A DNA stretch of 64,000 nucleotides, taken from Arthrobacter sp. Soil736 (lineage in GTDB: Bacteria > Actinomycetota > Actinomycetes > Actinomycetales > Micrococcaceae). Location of the stretch: contig NZ_LMSB01000045.1 of assembly GCF_001428005.1 (NCBI RefSeq), positions 208,229 through 272,228 on the forward strand. The letters run 5' to 3'. The notes below the pieces were generated by a model. The model was not told the DNA's origin. It worked only from the letters and a program-made list of their open reading frames with translations, and did no database searches. Both the position numbers and the translations under genes were made by a program. This document shows positions 44,993 through 53,565 of the stretch, one piece after another; the stretch's first letter is position 1; each line of letters starts with the position of its first letter.

Positions 44993-45786
44993 AGCTCACG
45001 ATCGTCGGCTGCACGGGGTCCTTCCCCGGCCCCGGTTCGCCCGCGTCCTGCTACCTGCTGACGGCGAACGACGGCGAACGCACCTGGAAGGTTGTCATGG
45101 ACCTGGGCAGCGGGGCCCTGGGTGCCATCCAGCGCTACACGGACCTGGAGGACATCGACGCCATCTTCCTCACGCACCTGCATCCGGACCACTGCATGGA
45201 CCTGTGCGGCCTGCACGTGGCCGTGCGCTGGAAGCCGGGCGGCTGGGACCGCGGACGGATCCCGGTGTGGGGTCCGGCGGCAACGGCCGACAGGATGGCC
45301 ACCGCGTACGGCCTCGAACTGGACCCCGGAATGCACGAGGAATTCGACTTCACCAACTGGGCCGAGCGCCAGTCCGTCTCCGTGGGACCTTTCACCGTGA
45401 CGCCCTTCGCGGTGAACCATCCCGTGGAGGAGGCCTATGCGCTGCGCGTGGAAGTCACCGAGCCGGACGCGTCCGGGGCAGCCGCAACGCGCGTACTGAC
45501 GTATTCCGGCGACACCGATTCGTGCCGCGGACTTGAGGAGGCGGCCAAGGACGCCGATCTTTTCCTGTGCGAGGCTGCCTTCGAGGAAGGCCGCGACGAC
45601 GGCATCAAGGATGTCCACCTGACCGGCAAGCGGGCAGGGGAGGCCGCCACCGTGGCGGGGGCCCGCCGACTCCTCCTCACCCACATTCCGGTGTGGACGT
45701 CCCCGACGACGGTCATGGCCGAGGCGCGCCCCGTCTTCGCCGGTGATGTCGCCGTCGCCGTCGCCGGCGTGCACTACACGGTCTAA
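44989..45786 (+). CDS. metallo-beta-lactamase-fold cyclic-nucleotide phosphodiesterase, Rv1339-like
   Basis: A 265-residue metallohydrolase. The metal-binding THLHPDH gives H63, H65, D67 and H68, and later ligands are in NHPVEE, YSGDTD and LTHIP. Its place between murI and rph is that of Rv1339, which has been reported as an atypical class II phosphodiesterase that breaks down cAMP. The first line GCTGSFPGPGSPASCYLL fits the same group. cAMP hydrolysis is inferred from homology and synteny. Confidence 0.87.
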   Translation: MKLTIVGCTGSFPGPGSPASCYLLTANDGERTWKVVMDLGSGALGAIQRYTDLEDIDAIFLTHLHPDHCMDLCGLHVAVRWKPGGWDRGRIPVWGPAATADRMATAYGLELDPGMHEEFDFTNWAERQSVSVGPFTVTPFAVNHPVEEAYALRVEVTEPDASGAAATRVLTYSGDTDSCRGLEEAAKDADLFLCEAAFEEGRDDGIKDVHLTGKRAGEAATVAGARRLLLTHIPVWTSPTTVMAEARPVFAGDVAVAVAGVHYTV

Positions 45787-45902
45787 GTCCGGACCGCTTG
45801 AAACGGGCCGTCCGGGGCTGGCCGTCCGGCGCCTGCCGCCAACGGAGGACGGCGCTGTGCTCCGGCCGCAGCCGGCCGCCGATAAATCGATAAGCTAAAG
45901 GC

Positions 45903-46661
45903 ATGACTTCCGAAGCAACCACAACCCCCGTCATCCGTGCCGACGGCCGCACCCCGGACCAGCTCCGCCCCATCAGCATCACCCGCGGCTGGTCCAAGCA
46001 GGCGGAAGGATCCGCCCTGATCGAGTTCGGCAACACCCGGGTCCTGTGCACGGCATCCCTCACCGAGGGCGTGCCCCGCTGGCTCAAGGGCGAAGGCCGC
46101 GGCTGGGTCACCGCCGAGTACGCCATGCTGCCGCGGGCCACGAACACCCGCTCCGACCGCGAGTCTGTCAAGGGCAAGATCGGCGGCCGCACGCACGAGA
46201 TCTCACGGCTGATTGGCCGCTCGCTGCGCTCCATCATCGACACCAAGGCCCTCGGCGAGAACACCATCGTGCTGGACTGCGATGTCCTGCAGGCCGACGG
46301 CGGCACGCGGACCGCGGCGATCACCGGCGCCTACGTGGCGCTCGCCGAAGCCATCCGCTTTGCCAGGGAGAACAAGATGATTGCCCGGAACGCCCAGCCG
46401 CTGGTCGATACCATCGCCGCCGTGTCCGTGGGCATCATCGACGGCATCCCCATGCTGGACCTGCCCTACATCGAGGATGTCCGCGCCGAGACGGACATGA
46501 ACGTCGTGGTGACCGGATCCGGCAAGTTCGTGGAGGTGCAGGGAACGGCTGAGGGCGCTCCGTTCGACCGCGATGAGCTCAATCAGCTGCTGGACCTGGC
46601 GCTGCTGGGGACCGAGCAGCTGGCCGCGATCCAGCGCGAGACCCTGGCCGAAGCCCCGTGA
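45903..46661 (+). CDS. rph: ribonuclease PH
   Basis: A 252-residue phosphorolytic exonuclease that trims tRNA 3' ends. The phosphate site RSDRESVKGKIGGRTHEISR (about 82-101) and IVLDCDVLQADGGTRTAAI (about 122-140) are diagnostic. Length matches the family. The stop overlaps the next start by 4 nt (GTGA), so it is co-translated with rdgB. Confidence 0.96.
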   Translation: MTSEATTTPVIRADGRTPDQLRPISITRGWSKQAEGSALIEFGNTRVLCTASLTEGVPRWLKGEGRGWVTAEYAMLPRATNTRSDRESVKGKIGGRTHEISRLIGRSLRSIIDTKALGENTIVLDCDVLQADGGTRTAAITGAYVALAEAIRFARENKMIARNAQPLVDTIAAVSVGIIDGIPMLDLPYIEDVRAETDMNVVVTGSGKFVEVQGTAEGAPFDRDELNQLLDLALLGTEQLAAIQRETLAEAP

Positions 46662-47338
46662 CTGAGAACAGCGCCGTCAAGGGAAGGGGATCCGAAGCGC
46701 CGGTTCCCCGGCTGGTGCTGGCCACGCACAACAAGGGAAAGCTGCGGGAGCTGCGCGAGCTGCTGCGGGGGAAGGTTCCCGGGCTCGACGTCGACACGCA
46801 GGTGGTGGACGCGTCCGCCGTCGGGGGTCCCGACGTCGCAGAGACCGGGGTGACCTTTGCGGAGAACTCGCTGCTGAAGGCGCGCGCGGTGGCCGAGGCG
46901 ACCGGACTGGTGGCGATCGCCGATGACTCCGGTCTTTCCGTTGACGTGCTGGGCGGTGCCCCCGGTATCTTTTCGGCCCGCTGGGCAGGGCGGCACGGGG
47001 ACGACGACGCCAACCTCCGGCTGCTGCTGGCCCAGCTCGCCGACGTACGCGACCCGCACCGCGGCGCCGCCTTCGTCTGCGCAGCAGCGCTGGCGGTTCC
47101 GGCGCCGGCCTCGGAGGACGGGGTGCGCGAGGTGGTGGAATACGGCCAGCTCGCAGGAACCCTGCTCCGGGAGCCGCGCGGGGAAGGCGGCTTCGGCTAC
47201 GACCCCGTGCTCCAGCCCCTCGGGCTGGACCGGAGTTGCGCCGAGCTGAGCCCGGAGGAGAAGAACGCCATCAGCCACCGCGGCCAGGCGTTCCGCGCCC
47301 TGCTGCCGGCCATCGTGGAAGCCCTCGGCGGGCACTGA
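46658..47338 (+). CDS. rdgB: XTP/dITP diphosphatase (non-canonical purine NTPase)
   Basis: A 226-residue Ham1-type pyrophosphatase that removes ITP, dITP and XTP from the nucleotide pool. Motifs are LATHNKGKLRELREL near residue 16, FAENSLLKARAVAEATG near 67, the catalytic ADDSGLSVDVLGGAPGIFSAR near 87 (here split as ADDSGLSVDVLGG and PGIFSARW), and GGFGYDPVLQP near 175. It starts at GTG overlapping the rph stop. A strong terminator follows. Confidence 0.95.
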   Translation: MTENSAVKGRGSEAPVPRLVLATHNKGKLRELRELLRGKVPGLDVDTQVVDASAVGGPDVAETGVTFAENSLLKARAVAEATGLVAIADDSGLSVDVLGGAPGIFSARWAGRHGDDDANLRLLLAQLADVRDPHRGAAFVCAAALAVPAPASEDGVREVVEYGQLAGTLLREPRGEGGFGYDPVLQPLGLDRSCAELSPEEKNAISHRGQAFRALLPAIVEALGGH

Positions 47339-47361
47339 CGGCAGCAACCGGCACCAACTGC

Positions 47362-47404
47362 AGGAAAGGCACCCCCACGGCCGTGGGGGTGCCTTTCCTT
47401 TTCA
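47362..47404. terminator. strong terminator between rdgB and the DedA gene
   Basis: AGGAAAGGCACCCCCAC pairs perfectly with GTGGGGGTGCCTTTCCT around a GGCC loop (47362-47399), followed by TTTTC. It lies 24 nt after the rdgB stop and 23 nt beyond the end of the leftward DedA gene. It can serve both. Confidence 0.9.
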
Positions 47405-47426
47405 AGTCCTTGGAAAAGGAGCCGGG

Positions 47427-48218
47427 CTAGTTGTCGAGGTTCGTCTTTCGCTCGGCCTCGGGCTCGTGCTCCTCGATGAACTCTTCCACCGGGTCGGTTC
47501 CCAAGGCGGCCGCCTGGCGCTTGGCCGCGACGCCGCGCAGCACTTCGATGCCGATCGGAATGACCGAGACCAGGACAATCACGATGAAGATGATGTCCAG
47601 GTTCTCCCGGACCCACGGAATCTTGTCACCCAGCAGGTAGCCGAGGAGCGTCACGCCGCCGCCCCACAGGAGTGCGCCGATCACGTTGAAGAGGAAAAAC
47701 TTCCGCTTGCCCATCTGGGCCACGCCCACGATGACCGGAACGAACGTCCTGATGATGGGTACAAAGCGGGCCAGAATCAGTGCCTTGCCGCCGTGCTTTT
47801 CGAAGAAGTTGTGGGCGCTTTCCACGTTCTCGCGCTTGAAGAGCCGCGAATCCGGCTTGTTGAAGATCGCCGGGCCGGCCTTGGAACCGATCAGGTATCC
47901 CGCCTGGTTTCCCACGATCGCGGACACAATGATCAGCGCCGCGAACGCCCAGATGTTGAACTTGATGGTGTCCGTGGCCACGAGCAGGCCTGCCGTGAAC
48001 AGCATGGAATCACCGGGGAGGAAGAAGCCGACCAGCAGCCCGGTTTCAGCGAAAATGATCCCGCAGACCAGCAGCACCACCCAGGGCGCCAGGGCCGGGT
48101 CGGCGAGGAAGACCTGGGGGTTGAGCCAGTCGGGCAGGAAGGAGGACAGATGCGGCTGGACCGGTCCGGCTCCTCCCAGTGCGGGCACGGCAAAGTCGCT
48201 CATTGCATTAAAGTTCAC
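47427..48218 (-). CDS. DedA family membrane protein
   Basis: A 263-residue integral membrane protein of the DedA/SNARE-associated family, some of which flip polyprenyl phosphate or phospholipids. FAETGLLVGFFLPGDSMLF (about 53-71), GNQAGYLIGSKAG near 102, and KHGGKALILARFVPIIRTF near 141 are conserved. The C-terminus is charged. The start can be GTG 48218 or ATG 48203. It runs leftward and converges on rdgB. Confidence 0.92.
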   Translation of the reverse strand: MNFNAMSDFAVPALGGAGPVQPHLSSFLPDWLNPQVFLADPALAPWVVLLVCGIIFAETGLLVGFFLPGDSMLFTAGLLVATDTIKFNIWAFAALIIVSAIVGNQAGYLIGSKAGPAIFNKPDSRLFKRENVESAHNFFEKHGGKALILARFVPIIRTFVPVIVGVAQMGKRKFFLFNVIGALLWGGGVTLLGYLLGDKIPWVRENLDIIFIVIVLVSVIPIGIEVLRGVAAKRQAAALGTDPVEEFIEEHEPEAERKTNLDN

Positions 48219-48271
48219 GTTTCAAGGGTACTTGACGGTCCTTGGCGTTCCGCGGCGCTACAGTTGTCCCC

Positions 48272-49276
48272 GTGGGTTTGGACTTTACGGCGATCGACTT
48301 CGAGACCGCCAACGGCTTCCGCGGTTCGCCGTGTGCTGTTGGCCTCAGCAAGGTCCGAGGCGGTGTGATCGTCGAGGAGGCCTCGTGGCTGATGCGCCCG
48401 CCGGAGAACCACGACGCCTTTGACTATCACAACGTCCGGGTCCACGGGATCCGCCCGGCGGATGTGGCGGGCCGGCCGCGCTTCGGGGAACTGTTCCCGG
48501 AGATCGGAGCGTTCATCGGCGGCGACATCCTGGCCGCCCACAATGCCGCCTTCGATCTTGGCGTCATCCGCTCCGGCCTGGAAGTCTCGGGCCTGCCGGG
48601 GCCCGCCTACGACTATGTCTGCACCGTGATGCTGTCCCGGCGGTGCTACTCGCTGGTTTCGAATTCCCTGCCCTTCGCCGCCGAAGAGGCGGGCGTGCCG
48701 CTGGTCAACCATCATGACGCTGCCGAGGACGCCCGGGCCTGTGCCGGCATCCTGATCGACATCGCGGTCCGCAACCAGGCCAACAGCATCGCGGAGCTGT
48801 ACCTCTCACTCGGCCTTGCGCTTCCGCAGCAGCCCGCCTTCCACCCCGCGCACGACACCCTCTCCAAACCGACGCTCTCGGCGCTTGCCGCCCTGGGCGG
48901 CACGGCAGCCGCGCGCCCCTTCCGAAGCGGATGGCCGGAGGAAGGGGACAATCCCCAGCCCAACCCGGACGCCGAACCCGGCAATCCGCTCTTCGGCCAG
49001 ACTGTCGTGTTCACAGGCCAGCTGGCCATGCCGCGGCCGGAAGCCAAGATGCGTTCCGCGGAGATGGGGGCGCGACCGGAAAGCCGCGTCACCGCCAGGA
49101 CCAGCGTCCTCGTGGTGGGTGACGGCTTCGTCGCCGGTGACCTGAGGTCAGGGCGGCTCACGGGAAAGGCCAGGCGGGTGCTTGAGCTGCACGACCGCGG
49201 GCAGCCGATCGAGGTCATCTCCGAGGGAGAGTTCCTGCAGATGGTGGGCGGGGCTTCCATTCACATGGCGCAATAA
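48272..49276 (+). CDS. DnaQ-like 3'-5' exonuclease with C-terminal BRCT domain
   Basis: A 334-residue protein from GTG 48272. The DEDDh exonuclease has D9 and E11 (AIDFETANG), AHNAAFDLGVI near 90, and HHDAAEDARACAG near 148. Residues about 245-334 (FGQTVVFTGQLAMPRPEAK) are a BRCT domain similar to the one in DNA ligase LigA. This is a known actinobacterial combination, likely in repair or as an accessory proofreading unit. The precise role is unknown. It is divergent from the DedA gene. Confidence 0.87.
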   Translation: MGLDFTAIDFETANGFRGSPCAVGLSKVRGGVIVEEASWLMRPPENHDAFDYHNVRVHGIRPADVAGRPRFGELFPEIGAFIGGDILAAHNAAFDLGVIRSGLEVSGLPGPAYDYVCTVMLSRRCYSLVSNSLPFAAEEAGVPLVNHHDAAEDARACAGILIDIAVRNQANSIAELYLSLGLALPQQPAFHPAHDTLSKPTLSALAALGGTAAARPFRSGWPEEGDNPQPNPDAEPGNPLFGQTVVFTGQLAMPRPEAKMRSAEMGARPESRVTARTSVLVVGDGFVAGDLRSGRLTGKARRVLELHDRGQPIEVISEGEFLQMVGGASIHMAQ

Positions 49277-49314
49277 AGCTTTCCCGTGCCGCCCTGCGCT
49301 CTTAGCCTTGCTCC

Positions 49315-49851
49315 ATGAGCAGACAGAGCCCCCCGCGCACGTCCGGAGCCGCCGCGGCGATAGGGGTGGACTGGAGGGCCGTGTTTGCCTTCCCCAACCC
49401 GGTGAATGAATACGCGGCCAGAATCACGGCCGGGCTGGTGGTGGTGCTCGCCGTAGTCACACTGCTGTCCGGCTTCGGCTGGGGCCTGGCAATCATCGCC
49501 GCCGGGTTCTGGCTCCGGGTGCTTTTCGGCCCCAGGATATCCCCGCTGGCGCTCCTGTCCGTCAAGGTTCTGGCCCCGCGGCTGGGACGCGCCAAGCTGG
49601 TTCCCGGTCCGCCGAAGCGGTTTGCGCAGGGGATCGGCGCCGCGGTGTCCACCGGGGCGGCTGCGCTGTTCGTGGCGGGCCTCGCCCAGGCGGCGTGGAT
49701 CCTGCTGGCCGTGCTGATTGTCGCCGCATCCCTGGAGGCGTTCGCCGGCTTCTGCCTGGGCTGCGCGATCTTCGGGTTCCTGCAGCGCCGCGGGATGATC
49801 CCGGAGGACGTGTGCGAGGCCTGCAACAACGTGTCCCTCAGGCAGTTGTAA
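49315..49851 (+). CDS. DUF4395 membrane protein
   Basis: A 178-residue protein with four hydrophobic segments. The core FPNPVNEYAARITAGLVVVL and the cysteine pairs FCLGCAIFGFL and CEACNN match DUF4395 proteins, often found with thioredoxin-like or sulfurtransferase genes. The C-terminal CEAC could bind metal or take part in redox. Its last 14 nt overlap the tail of the opposite-strand ADP-ribosylglycohydrolase gene. Confidence 0.82.
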   Translation: MSRQSPPRTSGAAAAIGVDWRAVFAFPNPVNEYAARITAGLVVVLAVVTLLSGFGWGLAIIAAGFWLRVLFGPRISPLALLSVKVLAPRLGRAKLVPGPPKRFAQGIGAAVSTGAAALFVAGLAQAAWILLAVLIVAASLEAFAGFCLGCAIFGFLQRRGMIPEDVCEACNNVSLRQL

Positions 49852-50980
49852 CCGCCACCAGCTGGCTGGCCATGCCGCGGATCACCTCGGGCGCTTCCAA
49901 GGCTCCGAGCCAGTCAGCCGGCAGGCAGTCCTCGCCGTAGTGCGCGCCCAGGATGTTGCCCGCGATGGATCCGGTGGAATCGCTGTCCCCGCTGTGGTTG
50001 ATCGCCAGGGCGATCGCGGCCTTGAAGTGCTCCACGGGATCTGCCGCGGACTGTCCTGCGGAGGAGTCGGCGGGAGCGTCAGCCGGAGAGGCGCCGGGCG
50101 CCGTCGCGAGGACCGCGTAAAGCCCGACGGCGAGAGCCTCCTCCGCCACCCAGCCCTCGCCCAGCTCGCTGACAAGGTCCTCCGGGTTGAGCACCGGCCG
50201 CGTCCCGGTGTCAGCGCCGGCGCGGCCGGCGAGGCGGAGTGCGGCGGCAAGGCGCTCGCGGAGTTCCGGCGCTGCCTCGGCATCGGACTCAACCCGGTGG
50301 ACGGCGGCCTGCGCTGCCTCCACCAGGCCGTGGCCCTGGATCAGTGAATGGATCAGCAGGCTGAAGACCCCCGCGCTTTGCCGTGCGGACGGATGACCGT
50401 GCGTGAGGGACGCCGCGTCGGCGCTCAACTTGTACACGTATTCGGCCGGGATGTGGGGGATGAGCCCGAACGGAGCCGAGCGCATCACGGTTCCGCAGCC
50501 CTTCGAATCCGGATTGACCGGGCGGTACACCGTGCCCATCTCGCCGGTGGCGAGCCCGCTCAGGCAGGTGTTGCCGGGCGCCCGGCGGTGACGGAGCACG
50601 GGCTGCTCGTCGATCCAGCGCGGCTGCGGCCTGGGAGCCCGTTCCGGGGCAGGCACGCCCTGGGTGTCCAGCCAGCGCAGATAGGCCAGCCAAAGGCAGG
50701 CGTTTGCGTCCGCACCCACGCCCGAGTTGGCCCATTCCAGCGCCTCAACGAGCCCGTCCACTGTGTAGAGCGTCATCTGGGTGTCGTCGGAGAAGTGACT
50801 CCCGCCGTCGAGGGCTTCGAAGCCCCGGAGCCCGGCCTCGCCGAAGCGGCCGCGGATGGCGGTGATGGAATCAAACTCGATGGCGTAGCCGAGGGAGTCG
50901 CCCAGGGCGCCGCCCAACAGGCAGCCATGGATGCGGGACGCCGGGGACGGCAGCGCGGTGGCGCCGGGAACATTGCTCAT
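49838..50980 (-). CDS. ADP-ribosylglycohydrolase family protein
   Basis: A 380-residue enzyme of the DraG/ARH family that removes ADP-ribose from proteins or nucleic acids. GCLLGGALGDSLGYAIEF starts the fold, HFSDDTQMTLYTVDGLVE gives the first pair of metal-binding Asp residues, and NHSGDSDSTGSIAGNILGA the second. No ADP-ribosyltransferase or nitrogenase gene is near, so the substrate is unknown. Its end overlaps the DUF4395 gene tail to tail. Confidence 0.9.
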   Translation of the reverse strand: MSNVPGATALPSPASRIHGCLLGGALGDSLGYAIEFDSITAIRGRFGEAGLRGFEALDGGSHFSDDTQMTLYTVDGLVEALEWANSGVGADANACLWLAYLRWLDTQGVPAPERAPRPQPRWIDEQPVLRHRRAPGNTCLSGLATGEMGTVYRPVNPDSKGCGTVMRSAPFGLIPHIPAEYVYKLSADAASLTHGHPSARQSAGVFSLLIHSLIQGHGLVEAAQAAVHRVESDAEAAPELRERLAAALRLAGRAGADTGTRPVLNPEDLVSELGEGWVAEEALAVGLYAVLATAPGASPADAPADSSAGQSAADPVEHFKAAIALAINHSGDSDSTGSIAGNILGAHYGEDCLPADWLGALEAPEVIRGMASQLVAVTTA

Positions 50981-51159
50981 GCCACCAAATTTACCCGCCA
51001 GCCCGGCGGCGCAGCACAGCGGCTTCTTCCCCCGGAGCCATTGCGCGCTCCTTCGGGAGGCAACTTCACGGGAAACGGGCCGGCCCGCGGGAGGCTAAGC
51101 TCGAATTCAGCAACCGTCCAGACTCTGCTGCCAGAATGCAGGGTCTGACTCCCGCAGGT

Positions 51160-51174
51160 GCCGGTGTCACCGGC
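51160..51174. promoter_or_regulatory. 15-bp palindrome upstream of the aquaporin gene
   Basis: GCCGGTG-T-CACCGGC is a perfect 7-bp inverted repeat with one central base, 26 nt before the ATG. It could be an operator or a small mRNA hairpin that hides the ribosome site. No regulator gene is adjacent. Confidence 0.4.
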
Positions 51175-51200
51175 TCACCGAAACAAAGGATTTCCTGAAC

Positions 51201-52193
51201 ATGACCACCCCTGTGTCCGCATCCCCGACCGACGCCGAGTTGCACCGCTCCGGTGACGACGGATTCCGGCCCGGACTGGTTTCCAGGCTGGGGGCCGAAG
51301 CGTTCGGAACCCTCTTCCTGGTGATCGCCGGACTGGGCGTGCCGCTCTTCACGCTTCCGCAGTCGAATCCGCTGCCGGCCTCGCTTGCCGGCGGCCTGGC
51401 CGTGACGGCCGCGATGCTGGCCTTCGCCTACATCTCGGGCGGGCACTTCAACCCGGCCATCACGTTGGGCAATCTCGTGGCAGGAAAGATCCGGATTGCC
51501 CACGCCGCCGCCTATATCGGCGCGCAGCTCGTGGGCGCCGCCGCCGGTGCGCTGACGCTGTTCGGCATCCTCCGCACCGTCCCCAACATTCCCGACACCC
51601 GGGCGGCGTTCGATACCGTAACCGCCGGATTCGGCGAACACTCCGTCATTCAGACGCCCATGGCGGGCGTCCTGCTGGCCGAAGTCCTGGGCGCAGCCCT
51701 CCTGGTCGCTGTTTTCCTTGGCACCACGGCGCGCCGCAACGTCCACGCGGCAGCGGCCCCGTTCGCCGTCGGCCTGGCGTTTGCCGTGCTGCTGCAGTTC
51801 GGGCAGGCCATCGGAAACGCGCCGTTCAACCCCGCCCGGGCCACGGCGTCGGCGCTGTTCAGCAACAGCTGGTCGCTGGAGCAGCTCTGGCTCTTCTGGG
51901 TGGCCCCGCTGGTGGGTGCGGCGATCGCCGGCCTTGTATTCCGGGGTTTCTCCGACAGCAGTGCCGCAGCGGCCGCCGCCGCTGCGCGTCCGGCCGGCGA
52001 CGACGAGGACACCGCAGCAGACGCACTTGACGCCGGCGATGAGCGGAACGGCGGGTTGGACGACAGCGGGTTCGGCGACGGCGCAACGCCAGGCGCAATC
52101 CCAGGTGAGGCAGGTCCGGCTTCAGCCGGAGACCGTACCGCGGGGACGCGGGACGAGGCCCGCGACTTTTTCGACGGCCCGCACAACAAGTAG
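51201..52193 (+). CDS. MIP family aquaporin with long C-terminal tail
   Basis: A 330-residue channel. The two NPA motifs are HFNPAITL near residue 80 and PFNPARA near 210, with six helices around them. The residue after the second NPA is Arg, part of the selectivity filter. Residues about 255-330 are an unstructured Ala/Gly/Asp-rich acidic tail that is absent from typical aquaporins. Water rather than glycerol selectivity is likely but not certain. The codons for the last residues and the stop are repeated downstream (see the repeat at 52182). Confidence 0.93.
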   Translation: MTTPVSASPTDAELHRSGDDGFRPGLVSRLGAEAFGTLFLVIAGLGVPLFTLPQSNPLPASLAGGLAVTAAMLAFAYISGGHFNPAITLGNLVAGKIRIAHAAAYIGAQLVGAAAGALTLFGILRTVPNIPDTRAAFDTVTAGFGEHSVIQTPMAGVLLAEVLGAALLVAVFLGTTARRNVHAAAAPFAVGLAFAVLLQFGQAIGNAPFNPARATASALFSNSWSLEQLWLFWVAPLVGAAIAGLVFRGFSDSSAAAAAAAARPAGDDEDTAADALDAGDERNGGLDDSGFGDGATPGAIPGEAGPASAGDRTAGTRDEARDFFDGPHNK

Positions 52194-52243
52194 CCCCCGC
52201 AACAAGTAGCCCGCACGACAAGTAGCCCCCGCAACAAGTAGCA
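52182..52243 (+). repeat. tandem repeat copying the aquaporin stop region
   Basis: The string (A/G)ACAAGTAG occurs four times in 60 bp, from 52184 to 52242. Two larger units of about 32 bp can be aligned, starting CACAACAAGTAGCCCCCG and CACGACAAGTAGCCCCCG. The first copy contains the true stop codon. A short hairpin CCGGGC-ATCA-GCCCGG (52244-52259) follows directly. This looks like local duplication of the gene end. Confidence 0.75.
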
Positions 52244-52383
52244 CCGGGCATCAGCCCGGCAACAACAGCAGGCAGCAGAAGCGCCCAAATGACGGCCGGC
52301 ACGGACCGCTGCCCGGGCGTGCCCCCGGACGCGCCGGACGGGGGGTCGGCAATACTGTCAGTGCCTGCGGATAGCGTAAGAAT

Positions 52384-53565
52384 ATGCGGTTATTGCACAC
52401 CTCCGACTGGCATCTGGGCCGGTCCTTCCACGGCGTTGGCATGCTCGATGCCCAGCGCTCCTTTGTCGACCAGCTGGTCGCCCGGGTCCAGGACCTGTCC
52501 GTCGATGTGGTCCTGATAGCCGGCGATGTGTATGACCGCGCCCTTCCCGGCGTCGACGTCGTCGGGCTGCTGGACGACGCCCTAGTCCGGCTGACCGGTG
52601 CCGGGGCGCGCGTGGTGCTGACCAGCGGCAACCATGACTCCGCCATCAGGCTCGGATTTGCCTCGAGGCTGCTGGAGCGCGGGGGCGTCCATCTGCGGAC
52701 CCGGCTCCAGGAGCTGGACGTGCCGCTGATGCTGCCGCTGGTGAGCGGGCCCGGGTATGACCAGTGCCCGGCCGTGGCGATTTACGGCATTCCCTGGCTC
52801 GAACCGCGCCTCGTGGCCGATCAGCTCGGCGTCGCGACGGCCAGCCACTTTGAGGTCACGCGTGCTGCCACGGAGCGCATCCGCGCGGACCTGGCCGCAC
52901 GCAGTGAGTCGCGGACCGTCCATTCGGTGGTCCTTGCGCACACCTTCGCGAGCGGCGGAATCAGCTCGGACAGCGAACGTGACCTCAGCATCGGAGGAGT
53001 CGGCGCCGTTCCGCTGGATCTTTTTTCGGGCTTCAGTTACACCGCCCTGGGCCACCTCCACGGCCGGCAGGCACTCGCGCCGGACGTGAGATATTCAGGT
53101 TCGCCGCTGGCCTATTCCTTTTCCGAAGCGGGGCACCAAAAAGGCGCCTGGCTCGTCGACGTCGATGAGACCGGCGTGACCGCCGTGCAGGAGGTCCTTT
53201 GGGAGGCGCCGCGGAAACTCGCTGTCCTCCGGGGGACCATCACGGAGCTGCTCGAGTCGGCTGACCACGCGTGGGCGGAAGACGCCTACTGCCAGGTGAC
53301 CATTACGGATGCCCAGCGGCCGGCCCAGGCCATGGAGAAGCTGAGGGCGCGGTTCCCGGACACGCTCGTACTCGGGTTCGATCCCGAGGGCGCGCCGGCT
53401 TCTGCGAAGACCAGTTACAGCAGCAGGCTCGCCGCGGCGGAGGACGACCTCTCGGTCTGCTGCGGGTTCCTGGAGCATGTCCGTGGCCGCGAGCCCGATG
53501 AGGCGGAGCGGTCCGCCATGACTGAAGCCTTGGACAACGTGCGCCTGCAGGGAGTGTCACTATGA
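52384..53565 (+). CDS. sbcD: exonuclease SbcD (Mre11-type)
   Basis: A 393-residue metallophosphoesterase nuclease that works with SbcC on hairpins and blocked DNA ends. Motifs are HTSDWHLGRSF (D8, H10), AGDVYDRA, TSGNHDS, LAHTFASGG and ALGHLHGRQ. A C-terminal capping domain follows. Its stop overlaps the sbcC start by 4 nt. The gene stands alone in front of sbcC, the normal layout. Confidence 0.95.
   Translation: MRLLHTSDWHLGRSFHGVGMLDAQRSFVDQLVARVQDLSVDVVLIAGDVYDRALPGVDVVGLLDDALVRLTGAGARVVLTSGNHDSAIRLGFASRLLERGGVHLRTRLQELDVPLMLPLVSGPGYDQCPAVAIYGIPWLEPRLVADQLGVATASHFEVTRAATERIRADLAARSESRTVHSVVLAHTFASGGISSDSERDLSIGGVGAVPLDLFSGFSYTALGHLHGRQALAPDVRYSGSPLAYSFSEAGHQKGAWLVDVDETGVTAVQEVLWEAPRKLAVLRGTITELLESADHAWAEDAYCQVTITDAQRPAQAMEKLRARFPDTLVLGFDPEGAPASAKTSYSSRLAAAEDDLSVCCGFLEHVRGREPDEAERSAMTEALDNVRLQGVSL

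Noticed and set aside
52182..52243. CRISPR-like repeat
   Set aside because: The units are short, adjacent and carry the gene end; there are no spacers and no cas genes.
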